Below are positions 1 to 5,357 of a DNA stretch of 5,526 nt, in pieces. A program made the position numbers and the translations under genes. The first letter of the stretch is position 1. The number at the start of each line of letters is the position of its first letter. The notes beneath the pieces are model-generated. The model made no database searches. It saw only the letters and a list, made by a program, of their open reading frames with translations, and was not told where the DNA came from. The DNA is from Chloroflexota bacterium (GTDB taxonomy: Bacteria > Chloroflexota > Limnocylindria > Limnocylindrales > CSP1-4), in contig DAIDTV010000115.1 in NCBI GenBank assembly GCA_027457005.1, positions 1-5,526 of the forward strand, read 5' to 3'.

Positions 1-149
1 AGGAAGTCCAGGATCGCCCGGCGAGGATTGTCGCTCGCCCGGACCCGCTCGTACGGCAGGATCCATTCGGCGATCGCCTCGACCCATGCCGCTGGAGCTG
101 GCCGCATCGGCGCGACCTTGCAGCCGTCGGGCCGCGGCACGATATAGGC
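1..149 (-). pseudogene. C-terminal fragment of a DUF5996-like protein (5'-truncated, runs off the window)
   Basis: Reading the minus strand from 149 downwards gives an open frame of about 49 codons beginning AYIVPRPDG and containing EWILPYERVRASDNPRR followed by AILDFL at the edge. From memory this matches the C-terminal part of DUF5996 proteins: a Tyr/Pro-rich strand, an RPA segment, a (F/W)(I/L)LPYE.VR motif, then a helix reading (A/I)LL.FL. The function of that family is unknown. A TGA at 150-152 and a TAG nine bases further upstream close the frame just before the conserved part. None of the three minus frames over 153-240 shows the aromatic-rich middle of the family. The piece therefore looks like a 5'-truncated remnant. 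A short protein starting at GTG 140 or ATG 107 cannot be excluded, but neither start has a good RBS. The family call rests on the LPYE motif only. Confidence 0.5.
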
Positions 150-312
150 TCAGAACCGCTACGAAAGCGCCGCGAGACGTTGCTTCGCCAGCGCGTGGCA
201 GTCGAGGGCTGAGGTTCGCCGCGCCTTCAGTCAGCCGTGCACACCTGCGGCCGGCGTGGCCCCGCAGGAGACGGGCCCGCCCGCCCTCCGCGCGGGATGC
301 CTGGCGGGACGG
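150..312. other. Intergenic stretch downstream of the lipoprotein gene
   Basis: All minus-strand frames here lack recognisable protein motifs, and the plus-strand frames give arginine/proline-rich translations typical of GC-rich shadow reading. Apart from the hairpin at 244-268, I see nothing that looks like a gene or a repeat. Confidence 0.5.
244..268 (-). terminator. GC-rich hairpin, possible terminator of the lipoprotein gene
   Basis: A perfect 7-bp inverted repeat (CCTGCGG at 244-250 with CCGCAGG at 262-268) encloses an 11-base loop that could add a GGC/GCC pairing. It lies about 45 bases beyond the lipoprotein stop codon. No U-tract follows on the minus strand, so it is not a canonical intrinsic terminator. 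GC-rich bacteria often use such hairpins without a clear U-tract, but GC-rich DNA also yields them by chance. Confidence 0.3.
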
Positions 313-867
313 TCAGTAGCCGCTCGACGTGGACGCGGATGGCGCGGCCGAGCCCCCGCCGGACGATCCGTTCCCCGCGGCGAGCGCCACGTACCACACG
401 CCCTGGATGCCCTGGCCGTTGGTCTGCCCCGCCGCACTGTCGCCCGAGTAGTAGTAGAGCGGCATCCCCTCGTAGGTCACCTGCACGCTGCCGTCCGGGC
501 GCGAGATCGTCGCGAGCGTCCCAGTCACGCCGGTTCCCGCGCCGGGGGCCGCGCCGCCGGAGACCGTGAAGGGCGGCCAGATGCTCGCGCAGCCGCCGCT
601 GCACGTGCTCGTGCCAGGGCTGTCCTTGGTCAGGATGTAGAGGGTCCTGCCCCCCGCTCCGGTGAGGAACGTGCCCAGCGCGCCGGCGCCGGCCGTCCCG
701 CCCGTCGCTCCCGCGGACGCCCGGCTGGTGGCACCGGGCACGCCCACGCTCGGCGCGGCGGTGGGCGCCTGGCTGGCCGAGGCGGAGCACGCTCCGACCA
801 GCACCCCGGCCGCGCGCGCGCGCCCCAGCCAGCGCCGTGGGTTGGTGGGTAGGGCAGAGATCGGCAT
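313..867 (-). CDS. Secreted lipoprotein, COG4315 / Lipoprotein_15-like repeat protein
   Basis: A 184-residue predicted lipoprotein anchored to the outer face of the cytoplasmic membrane. The start is ATG 867: a GGAGG box (876-880) sits 8 bases upstream, whereas the longer open frame from GTG 1002 runs through promoter-like sequence. Residues 1-27 hold an Arg-rich n-region (PRRWLGR), a short hydrophobic stretch (AAGVLVGA) and the lipobox VGA-C with Cys27. The PRRW pair slightly resembles a Tat signal. Residues 28-65 are a Ser/Ala/Pro/Gly linker. The family core follows: TLYILTKD (Y77...D82), Cys89 and Cys93 flanking GG, IWPP at 96-99, then PLYYYSGD (Y138, Y140, D143) and G-Q-G-I-Q-G-VWYVA. These match the family's two Yx(F/W/Y)xxD units, though in the first the central aromatic is Leu79. 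The C-terminus (from about 165) is Ser/Gly-rich and disordered. The biochemical role of the family is not established. The gene stands alone, with long gaps on both sides. Confidence 0.87.
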   Translation of the reverse strand: MPISALPTNPRRWLGRARAAGVLVGACSASASQAPTAAPSVGVPGATSRASAGATGGTAGAGALGTFLTGAGGRTLYILTKDSPGTSTCSGGCASIWPPFTVSGGAAPGAGTGVTGTLATISRPDGSVQVTYEGMPLYYYSGDSAAGQTNGQGIQGVWYVALAAGNGSSGGGSAAPSASTSSGY

Positions 868-875
868 CCGAGGAT

Positions 876-880
876 CCTCC
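876..880 (-). promoter_or_regulatory. Shine-Dalgarno box of the lipoprotein gene
   Basis: GGAGG on the minus strand, 8 bases before ATG 867. It decides the start: using it places the lipobox cysteine at residue 27, the normal position for a lipoprotein signal, whereas the upstream GTG would bury the signal peptide about 45 residues inside the protein. Confidence 0.75.
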
Positions 881-909
881 GGGTCCAGCATCACTGGTGT
901 GGAGTGGAG

Positions 910-936
910 TACGCCCGGGCCGCCGTCGCGGTTTCC
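910..936 (-). promoter_or_regulatory. Candidate ECF-sigma-type promoter of the lipoprotein gene
   Basis: On the minus strand GGAAACC (936-930) is followed after 16 bases by CGTA (913-910). Many ECF sigma factors recognise a GGAAC/GAAAC-like -35 with 16-17 bases to a CGTA or CGTC -10. Transcription would begin near 903 and leave a leader of about 36 bases holding the GGAGG box, a sensible arrangement. No ECF sigma gene is present in the window, and matches of this length arise fairly often in GC-rich DNA. Confidence 0.35.
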
Positions 937-992
937 GACGGGGTGCGCGCGTGGCGCTGCTGGCGGCGACCCTCGCCGGTTCCCGACGGGAT
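929..992. repeat. Pair of 16-bp near-identical direct repeats upstream of the lipoprotein gene
   Basis: CGGTTTCCGACGGGGT at 929-944 recurs as CGGTTCCCGACGGGAT at 977-992, with two mismatches and a 48-base offset. The second copy holds a perfect short dyad, TCCCG-A-CGGGA. The first copy overlaps the candidate -35 element. Two such sites before a gene could be an operator pair, or a small duplication with no role. Confidence 0.4.
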
Positions 993-1002
993 CCGACCAC
1001 AC

Positions 1003-1086
1003 CGAGTCGGGTTCTGGGCGGCCGTCCTGACCGTCCTCGTCACGGCGATGTTCGCGGTCGCCGGGATCGCGACGCCCGCGCGCAGC
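1003..1086 (+). pseudogene. Orphan hydrophobic segment, possible remnant of a membrane-protein N-terminus
   Basis: The plus strand encodes RVGFWAAVLTVLVTAMFAVA followed by GIATPARS, a run that looks like a first transmembrane helix rather than shadow reading. The open frame extends from GTG 904 to 1233, but residues before the hydrophobic run are Arg/Trp-rich, and those after it (EARLSLPSVS...) show no membrane or domain character. No RBS precedes a sensible start. A decayed membrane protein would explain a good helix in a poor context; chance is the alternative. No family is assigned. Confidence 0.2.
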
Positions 1087-1218
1087 GAAGCTCGGCTGAG
1101 TCTGCCGTCCGTCTCCTTACGCTGTCACCATCGTGGACGGGTATGGGACGCAAACCGGTACGCAGAGCTAGTGCGGGGCACGCACATTCTTCAGGTTGGG
1201 CAGGCAGCGCCCACGCGT

Positions 1219-2325
1219 CTACAGGCGAGGTAACGCCGCGGCGACGATGCAAGCTCCTGATGTCGGGCCATCTCCTGCGACGCGGACCTCGAGGTCGCGC
1301 CGGTCCTGATCAAGGAGACAATCCCAGTGCTGATCGAATGGCACGGCCGTGTGGGCGGCGGGGTCATGCCGACGTGGGCCGCGTCGCGCCTCGGGGGCCG
1401 CTCGCGTGCCCTGCCGCGCGGTGCCGCGAGTTTGCCCGGTGATCGAGGAGCCGCCCCCGCTCCGCGGCCGCTGGGGGTCCGGCATCGGATCGGCTCCGAC
1501 GGCCAATTCCATCGGCTCAGCCCCGCCTTCAACGATCCGCTGAACGCTCCCGTCGTTGGTCGCCTCATAGGTGAAGGAGCGACCGGTCCGGTCCGCGATC
1601 AGGTAGCGGACCGACCCGAACATACGGAATGCCGGTGCGCCGAGGAGCGCCGCCTGCGCGTCGTCGACGGTGGCGCACGTATCGAGCACCAGCCTCAGTA
1701 GGGCGAGCTCATGCAGGCCCACGGCCCGCGCCAGTGTGGCGTTCGCTCCTGACGGGCCGCAGCAGGAGGGAGAGGGCACCCGGTGATCGGCGACCGCGCA
1801 CGCGACCAGGCCCGCATCGTTGACGCCCAGGACCGTCCCCGAGAGCAAGTCGAGCCCGTGTAGAGCAAGCGATGGATGGGTCCCGCCGCCTGGGAGCCAC
1901 TCCATCACGTATGCCTCAGGCGGAAGGCTGCCAGTCCAGCGCAGGATGCCGTGCCCGCAGTCGGTGGTCCAGGGCGGGGAATACGTAGCGAACGCGTCAT
2001 GGAGCGGCAGGCCGCAGATCCCCGGTGATGTCGCGAGGAGGGAGAAGTCGAACCGGTCGTCGTCGGGGCGAAGGCCGAACGCCGCCGCCACCCCTTGCAT
2101 CCGCCGCGCGTGGATCGGGTAGCCACGCTCGAAGGTTCGGCGGCGGGCTCGCACGAGCCGAGCGTCGGATACCAGCTGCTCGAGGGTGACGTGCTGCTGG
2201 GCGGTGGCGACTTGTGCGACCACCCGCCCGATCTCGACGTTCGAGCCACGGATGGTCAGATGGCGAATGAGGACGGCTGGCGTCGTTTCCGGGATCGGGT
2301 GCTCCTGCAGGCGAGAACGGACCAC
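1219..2325 (-). CDS. C45-like Ntn-hydrolase / acyltransferase homologue, probably inactive or decaying
   Basis: About 368 residues from GTG 2325. The family resemblance (acyl-CoA:6-aminopenicillanate acyltransferase, peptidase C45, cytoplasmic Ntn amidohydrolases) is from memory. In order: IRHLTIRGSN.EIGR at residues 20-34; a GHGIL block at 124-128; EAYVMEWLPGGGTHPSL at 137-153; GVNDAGL at 167-173; GLHEL...LDTCATVDDA at 203-223; VRYLIADRTGRSFTYE at 239-254; and near the C-terminus DCLLDQDRRDLEVR at 335-348. Active relatives have G-C-S before a (V/T)YY.PP strand. Here that strand is ATYSPP (113-118) and the cysteine position reads Ala111. The S-R-N-Y-D-F block expected after GHGIL is absent (RWTGSL). 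The segment at about 277-325 is Arg/Gly/Pro-rich with no family likeness. The start is uncertain: no ATG lies before the conserved N-terminus, and the GGAAGG box is 14 bases from the GTG. Same strand as the regulator, 94 bases downstream of its stop, so possibly co-transcribed. Either a catalytically dead homologue or a pseudogene. Confidence 0.65.
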   Translation of the reverse strand: MVRSRLQEHPIPETTPAVLIRHLTIRGSNVEIGRVVAQVATAQQHVTLEQLVSDARLVRARRRTFERGYPIHARRMQGVAAAFGLRPDDDRFDFSLLATSPGICGLPLHDAFATYSPPWTTDCGHGILRWTGSLPPEAYVMEWLPGGGTHPSLALHGLDLLSGTVLGVNDAGLVACAVADHRVPSPSCCGPSGANATLARAVGLHELALLRLVLDTCATVDDAQAALLGAPAFRMFGSVRYLIADRTGRSFTYEATNDGSVQRIVEGGAEPMELAVGADPMPDPQRPRSGGGSSITGQTRGTARQGTRAAPEARRGPRRHDPAAHTAVPFDQHWDCLLDQDRRDLEVRVAGDGPTSGACIVAAALPRL

Positions 2326-2419
2326 ACCGTCGTCACCATCCTTCCTGCCAGCGGTTGAGATCTGACAGCGATGGTCCCGCGTGCGCGGCACCCCGCCATC
2401 GGGCGGGCCACGTATCGGG

Positions 2420-4657
2420 CTACGTATTCCGCGACCGCTCGGCGCCCGACCCCGATCGCGCGTACCAGGCAGCGATCTCCGCGCGGGAGTCCAGCCCGAG
2501 CTTGTCCATCGCATGCTGCACATGCTTCTCTACGGTGCGTGGCGAGAGGAAGAGCTTGTCCGCGATCCCGCGGTTTCCGAGGCCGTCGGCGACCAGCGCG
2601 ACGACTTCGAGCTCGCGTTCACTGAGAGGCGACGACAAGAGCGTCGCGCCCGCCGTGGGCGCGGATTCCGAGAGGATGAAGGCGAGTGCGTCGCCGCGCG
2701 CCAGGGCCCGGCCGAACGACAGCTCGGCGTCGAGCCGTCGCGCGCCGAGGCGGGACCGAAGCGTGTCCAGCGCGCGATCGTGCCAGGCGCGGTAGGGAAA
2801 GCCCATCGAGAGGCCCGTGCGTGCCCAGACGCCGGCCGAGATGCCGAGCAGGCGTGCGCCGCGCTCCAATCTGCCGGTGTCGACGGCGACCCAACCGAGG
2901 GCCTCAGTTGCCCACCCAAGGTGCCAGAGGTCCGCGAGCTGGCGATCCAAGCGCACGCACTCGAGGAGGGTGGTCTCCGCGGCGTCGAGACGACCGTCCC
3001 GCCACTCCGCCTCTCCCAGGAAGCGCAAGCTCAGCTCGCGTCCCCACAGCTCGCCGGTCTCGCGTCCGATCGCCGCACCTTCGGTGCAGGCTCTGCGGCA
3101 CTCCTGGAGATCTCCCAGCGCCAGCGACGCGAGGCCATACCCGATAAGACCCCACTGGCGGCACATGGTGTCGGCGGCCGGCGCGTCGACCATCTGCTGG
3201 CAGAGCGCCTGCGCCTCCTTCGCCCGCGCTGGCTCCTCGTATAGCACGAGCAGCCCGGAGAGCCCCGTCGCGTAGGCGGTATCGAGGGCATCGTTGGCGC
3301 TCCGAGCGAGATCGAGCGCGGCATCGAGGAACCGGTGTGCGCTTGGGAAGTCGAGCCGGATGGTGGCCACGTATCCAGCGCGCCAATGTGCCCTAGCCTC
3401 CAGCGCCAAGTCCTCGCAGTGTCCGACCAGGCGCCGGTACCAGCGCACCCCCTCTTCGAGGCTGGCCCGCGTGAGCCAGTACCAGCACATCGCATTCGCC
3501 AGCCGGAGGCCATCGGCGAACGCCCCAGACGCCGCGCAACCCTCGAGCGCGGATCGGAGGTTGGCGATCTCTGCCTCGAGGCGGTCCGCGAGCGCGGCCT
3601 GATCCGGCCCGAACCACTGCGCGTCGACATCGCCCGCGAGCGCGACCAGCCAGGCCTGGAGGCGAGCCTCGGTCACGATCTGCTCGCCAGCCCCGCGTAG
3701 GAGCTCGCCTGTGTACGCCCGCACCACCTCAAGCAGGCGATACCGGCCGGACACAGGATCAAGCACCACGAGCGACTGGTCGACGAGCTCGCCCAGGACA
3801 TCGGCGACGGCGGCAGGGGCGATCGGCGGGAAGCCGGCGACGGCTTCGGCCGCATCCAGCGTGAACCCACCCGTGAACACGGCGAGCCTCCGCCAGAGCG
3901 CGCGCTGCCCGTCGCTGAGCAGGTCGTGGCTCCACGCGAGCGTCTGACGCAACGTCCGCTGGCGCGCCGGACCGACGGTCGTCGGCGACGACAGATCAGC
4001 GAGGCGCCCGTCGAGACGGCGGACCAGGTCCTCTATGCCCAAGCCTCGGATCTGGCCAGCTGCGAGCTCGACCGCGAGCGGCATGCCGTCGAGCCGCGAA
4101 CAGGTTCGTTCGATCGCCTCGTGCGCCTTCGCGCCCACCTGCAGGTCCGGAACGGCGAGCCGAGCGCGCGCCACGAATAGGTCAGCGGCCATGTCGCTCG
4201 GCAGGCCGACCAGCGGAAACAGCTGCTCCCCCGGCACATGTAACGGCTGACGACCGGTCGCCACGATGACGAGGCCGCTGCAGTTTGCCAGGAGATCCGA
4301 GGCGAGCGAGGCGGCCGCGCCGACTACGTGCTCGCAGTTATCGAGCAGGAGCAACAGTCGCCGTTGTCCGAGGTACTCGACCAGCTGTACCTGGGCTGGA
4401 CGCTCGCCCCGGTTCTGGAGACCCACGGCGGCCGCGACCACCTCGGTGACGTCGCTCGCCGCGACCGCGTCGGCGAGGTACGCCGCCACCACCTCGCCGA
4501 AGGAGCGGGTCAGGCCGCGCGCCAACTCCTCAGCCAGCCGGGTCTTCCCCGCCCCGCCGGACCCTGTGATGGTGACGAGCCGGTTCGCCGACAGGAGACC
4601 GCGCAACCGTACGAGCTCATCGCGGCGGCCCACGAAGGAGGTGAGCGCGGGGTGCAC
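2420..4657 (-). CDS. STAND-type ATPase transcriptional regulator with C-terminal LuxR HTH
   Basis: A cytoplasmic regulator of about 745 residues. The start is GTG 4657: the frame stays open to 4858, but the extra 67 residues are low-quality sequence, and relatives begin within about ten residues of the LTSFVGR.DEL motif (here residues 4-14). AGGA lies 5 bases upstream. Domains: NB-ARC-like ATPase with Walker A GSGGAGKT (32-39), Walker B LLLLLDN (D106, N107), ATGR (133-136, sensor-type Arg) and GMPLAVELAAG (191-201); a winged-helix-like part near 234-300 (RTLRQTLAWSHDLL); a TPR-like helical region around 330-640 rich in paired Ala/Leu helices; and a LuxR/GerE HTH at 676-734 (LSERELEVVALVADG, SPRTVEKHVQHAMDKLG). 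In this class a ligand or partner sensed by the repeats is thought to trigger nucleotide-dependent oligomerisation and DNA binding by the HTH. Motifs look intact. It diverges from the membrane operon at 4882 and is followed by the hydrolase-like gene. The ligand cannot be told from sequence. Confidence 0.92.
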   Translation of the reverse strand: MHPALTSFVGRRDELVRLRGLLSANRLVTITGSGGAGKTRLAEELARGLTRSFGEVVAAYLADAVAASDVTEVVAAAVGLQNRGERPAQVQLVEYLGQRRLLLLLDNCEHVVGAAASLASDLLANCSGLVIVATGRQPLHVPGEQLFPLVGLPSDMAADLFVARARLAVPDLQVGAKAHEAIERTCSRLDGMPLAVELAAGQIRGLGIEDLVRRLDGRLADLSSPTTVGPARQRTLRQTLAWSHDLLSDGQRALWRRLAVFTGGFTLDAAEAVAGFPPIAPAAVADVLGELVDQSLVVLDPVSGRYRLLEVVRAYTGELLRGAGEQIVTEARLQAWLVALAGDVDAQWFGPDQAALADRLEAEIANLRSALEGCAASGAFADGLRLANAMCWYWLTRASLEEGVRWYRRLVGHCEDLALEARAHWRAGYVATIRLDFPSAHRFLDAALDLARSANDALDTAYATGLSGLLVLYEEPARAKEAQALCQQMVDAPAADTMCRQWGLIGYGLASLALGDLQECRRACTEGAAIGRETGELWGRELSLRFLGEAEWRDGRLDAAETTLLECVRLDRQLADLWHLGWATEALGWVAVDTGRLERGARLLGISAGVWARTGLSMGFPYRAWHDRALDTLRSRLGARRLDAELSFGRALARGDALAFILSESAPTAGATLLSSPLSERELEVVALVADGLGNRGIADKLFLSPRTVEKHVQHAMDKLGLDSRAEIAAWYARSGSGAERSRNT

Positions 4658-4763
4658 GCCGGTCCTGCTCGCGATGCCGGTCCCTGCCTCTCCTCTTCCC
4701 GAGATCGACCCCCGCCAACCGCTCGATCGTACCCCCGCCCCGGGCGTGGCCGAACCCAGAACT

Positions 4764-4780
4764 ACGTATCGCCGATACGT
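4764..4780. promoter_or_regulatory. Perfect 17-bp dyad, candidate operator for the STAND-LuxR regulator
   Basis: ACGTATCG-C-CGATACGT: two 8-base arms in perfect inverted repeat around one base. It lies 107 bases above the regulator's start (GTG 4657) and 102 bases above the membrane gene's start (ATG 4882), essentially the midpoint of the divergent spacer. It is AT-richer than its surroundings. LuxR-type HTH dimers typically bind palindromes of about 16-20 bp, so the length and place suit autoregulation or control of the divergent operon. Binding is inferred, not shown. Confidence 0.5.
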
Positions 4781-4866
4781 GGCCAATGGGGGGAGTGCCC
4801 GATGGCGACCGCCGGCGCCCCGACGATGCTTCCGACCGTGAGTCGATCGGCTCGACAAGATGCTCT

Positions 4867-4872
4867 GGAGGG
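4867..4872 (+). promoter_or_regulatory. Shine-Dalgarno box of the four-helix membrane protein
   Basis: GGAGGG ends 9 bases before ATG 4882. It supports this start over the upstream in-frame ATG at 4786, whose extra 32 residues are Arg/Asp/Gly-rich and would be an odd leader for a membrane protein. Confidence 0.7.
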
Positions 4873-4881
4873 CGCCTGAAA

Positions 4882-5337
4882 ATGACCGCGCAGCACGAGC
4901 CCGTTCAGATCAAGAAGAGCGTTCCCCTCGTTGCCTGGGCCGCTGCCGCCGCCGCGGTGGCCGGCATCTGGCTGGCGATCGCTGCCGCCGGCGCGGTCGC
5001 CCCGGATCTCGTTTCCGGCTCGCAGCACGAGCACCTCAAGCTCGTCGGCGGGGTCGACTGGATCTGGGGCCTCCTCGCCACCGCGCTCGTTGTCCTGGCT
5101 GTGCTGGATGGGATCCGCCATCGGGCCGCGGACACGTCCCCATGGGTTGCCCTGGCGGGCGGCGTGATGCTCGTCTGGGCGGGCGTGTTGTTCATCACCG
5201 GCACGAGTCCCGTCGCCGTCTTCGGCACCGACCCGACCCTGATCCCCTATGCCGCGATGGGCGCTCCCATCCTGGGTGTCTTCCTCACCTGGTTCGTGTG
5301 CACGCTGGTGAAGTCTGCCCTCGAGCAGGACGCCTGA
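4882..5337 (+). CDS. Four-helix integral membrane protein of unknown function
   Basis: A 151-residue protein with four predicted membrane helices at about 16-40 (WAAAAAAVAGIWLAIAAAGA), 60-78 (WIWGLLATALVVLAVLDGI), 88-107 (WVALAGGVMLVWAGVLFITG) and 123-143 (YAAMGAPILGVFLTWFVCTLV). Basic residues K11/K12, R79/R81 and K144 put both ends inside. The first outer loop (41-59) reads PDLVSGSQHEHLKLVGGVD and holds a His-Glu-His trio (49-51) that could bind a metal or sense pH, but this is only a suggestion. The second outer loop (107-122) holds TSPVAVFGTDP. I do not recognise a named family. The gene diverges from the regulator and is followed after 20 bases by another membrane-type gene on the same strand, so the two are likely one operon. 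The start is set by GGAGGG at 4867-4872. Confidence 0.85.
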   Translation: MTAQHEPVQIKKSVPLVAWAAAAAAVAGIWLAIAAAGAVAPDLVSGSQHEHLKLVGGVDWIWGLLATALVVLAVLDGIRHRAADTSPWVALAGGVMLVWAGVLFITGTSPVAVFGTDPTLIPYAAMGAPILGVFLTWFVCTLVKSALEQDA

Positions 5338-5343
5338 GCGGCG

Positions 5344-5349
5344 GGAGGG
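5344..5349 (+). promoter_or_regulatory. Shine-Dalgarno box of the edge-truncated gene
   Basis: GGAGGG ends 8 bases before ATG 5358, the same box and nearly the same spacing as for the preceding gene. It is the main support for calling a gene start here. Confidence 0.6.
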
Positions 5350-5357
5350 TCGGTGCG

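Larger units (their letters stand above)
868..1218. other. Gene-poor spacer between lipoprotein and hydrolase-like genes
   Basis: About 350 bases without a gene I can support. The left third (868-992) carries the lipoprotein leader, promoter candidate and repeat pair. The middle (1003-1086) reads as a hydrophobic peptide on the plus strand. The right part (about 1110-1215) is somewhat lower in GC and has no recognisable coding signal in any frame. A weak 4-bp-stem GGGC/GCCC hairpin near 1197-1211 might follow the hydrolase stop on the minus strand, but it is too short to call a terminator. Confidence 0.5.
4658..4881. promoter_or_regulatory. Divergent intergenic region between regulator and membrane operon
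   Basis: This 224-base spacer must hold the promoters of both the regulator (minus) and the membrane-protein gene (plus). I see no strong -35/-10 pair in either direction. The dominant structure is the dyad at 4764-4780. Extended readings of both neighbouring genes enter the spacer, but their amino-acid sequences there are poor, and RBS positions favour the inner starts. Confidence 0.55.

Noticed and set aside
227..1000. Minus-strand open frame of 257 codons overlapping the lipoprotein
   Set aside because: It is a different frame of the lipoprotein gene. Its product is Arg/Gly/Ala-rich without domains, while the other frame has a lipobox, RBS and family motifs.
2410..2427. ACGTATCG octamer and a second ACGTAT 12 bases later at the regulator's stop codon, resembling the intergenic dyad
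   Set aside because: The same octamer also occurs inside the hydrolase coding region (1677-1684) and the near match ACGTATCC at 3369, and here there is no inverted partner, so it is weak as a second operator.
2326..2523. N-terminal extension of the hydrolase-like gene to ATG 2523
   Set aside because: It would overlap the end of the regulator's HTH region by about 100 bases and adds Arg/Pro-rich residues unlike the family. The conserved part begins only after GTG 2325.
2381..3244. Long plus-strand open frame of 287 codons opposite the regulator
   Set aside because: It is antisense to the well-supported TPR/HTH part of the regulator. Its translation is Arg/Ala/Pro-rich with no motif, the usual result of GC-rich codon bias.
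4658..4858. N-terminal extension of the regulator to TTG 4858
   Set aside because: The extra 67 residues are basic low-complexity sequence, TTG lacks an RBS, and the family starts just before the LTSFVGR motif. GTG 4657 fits better.
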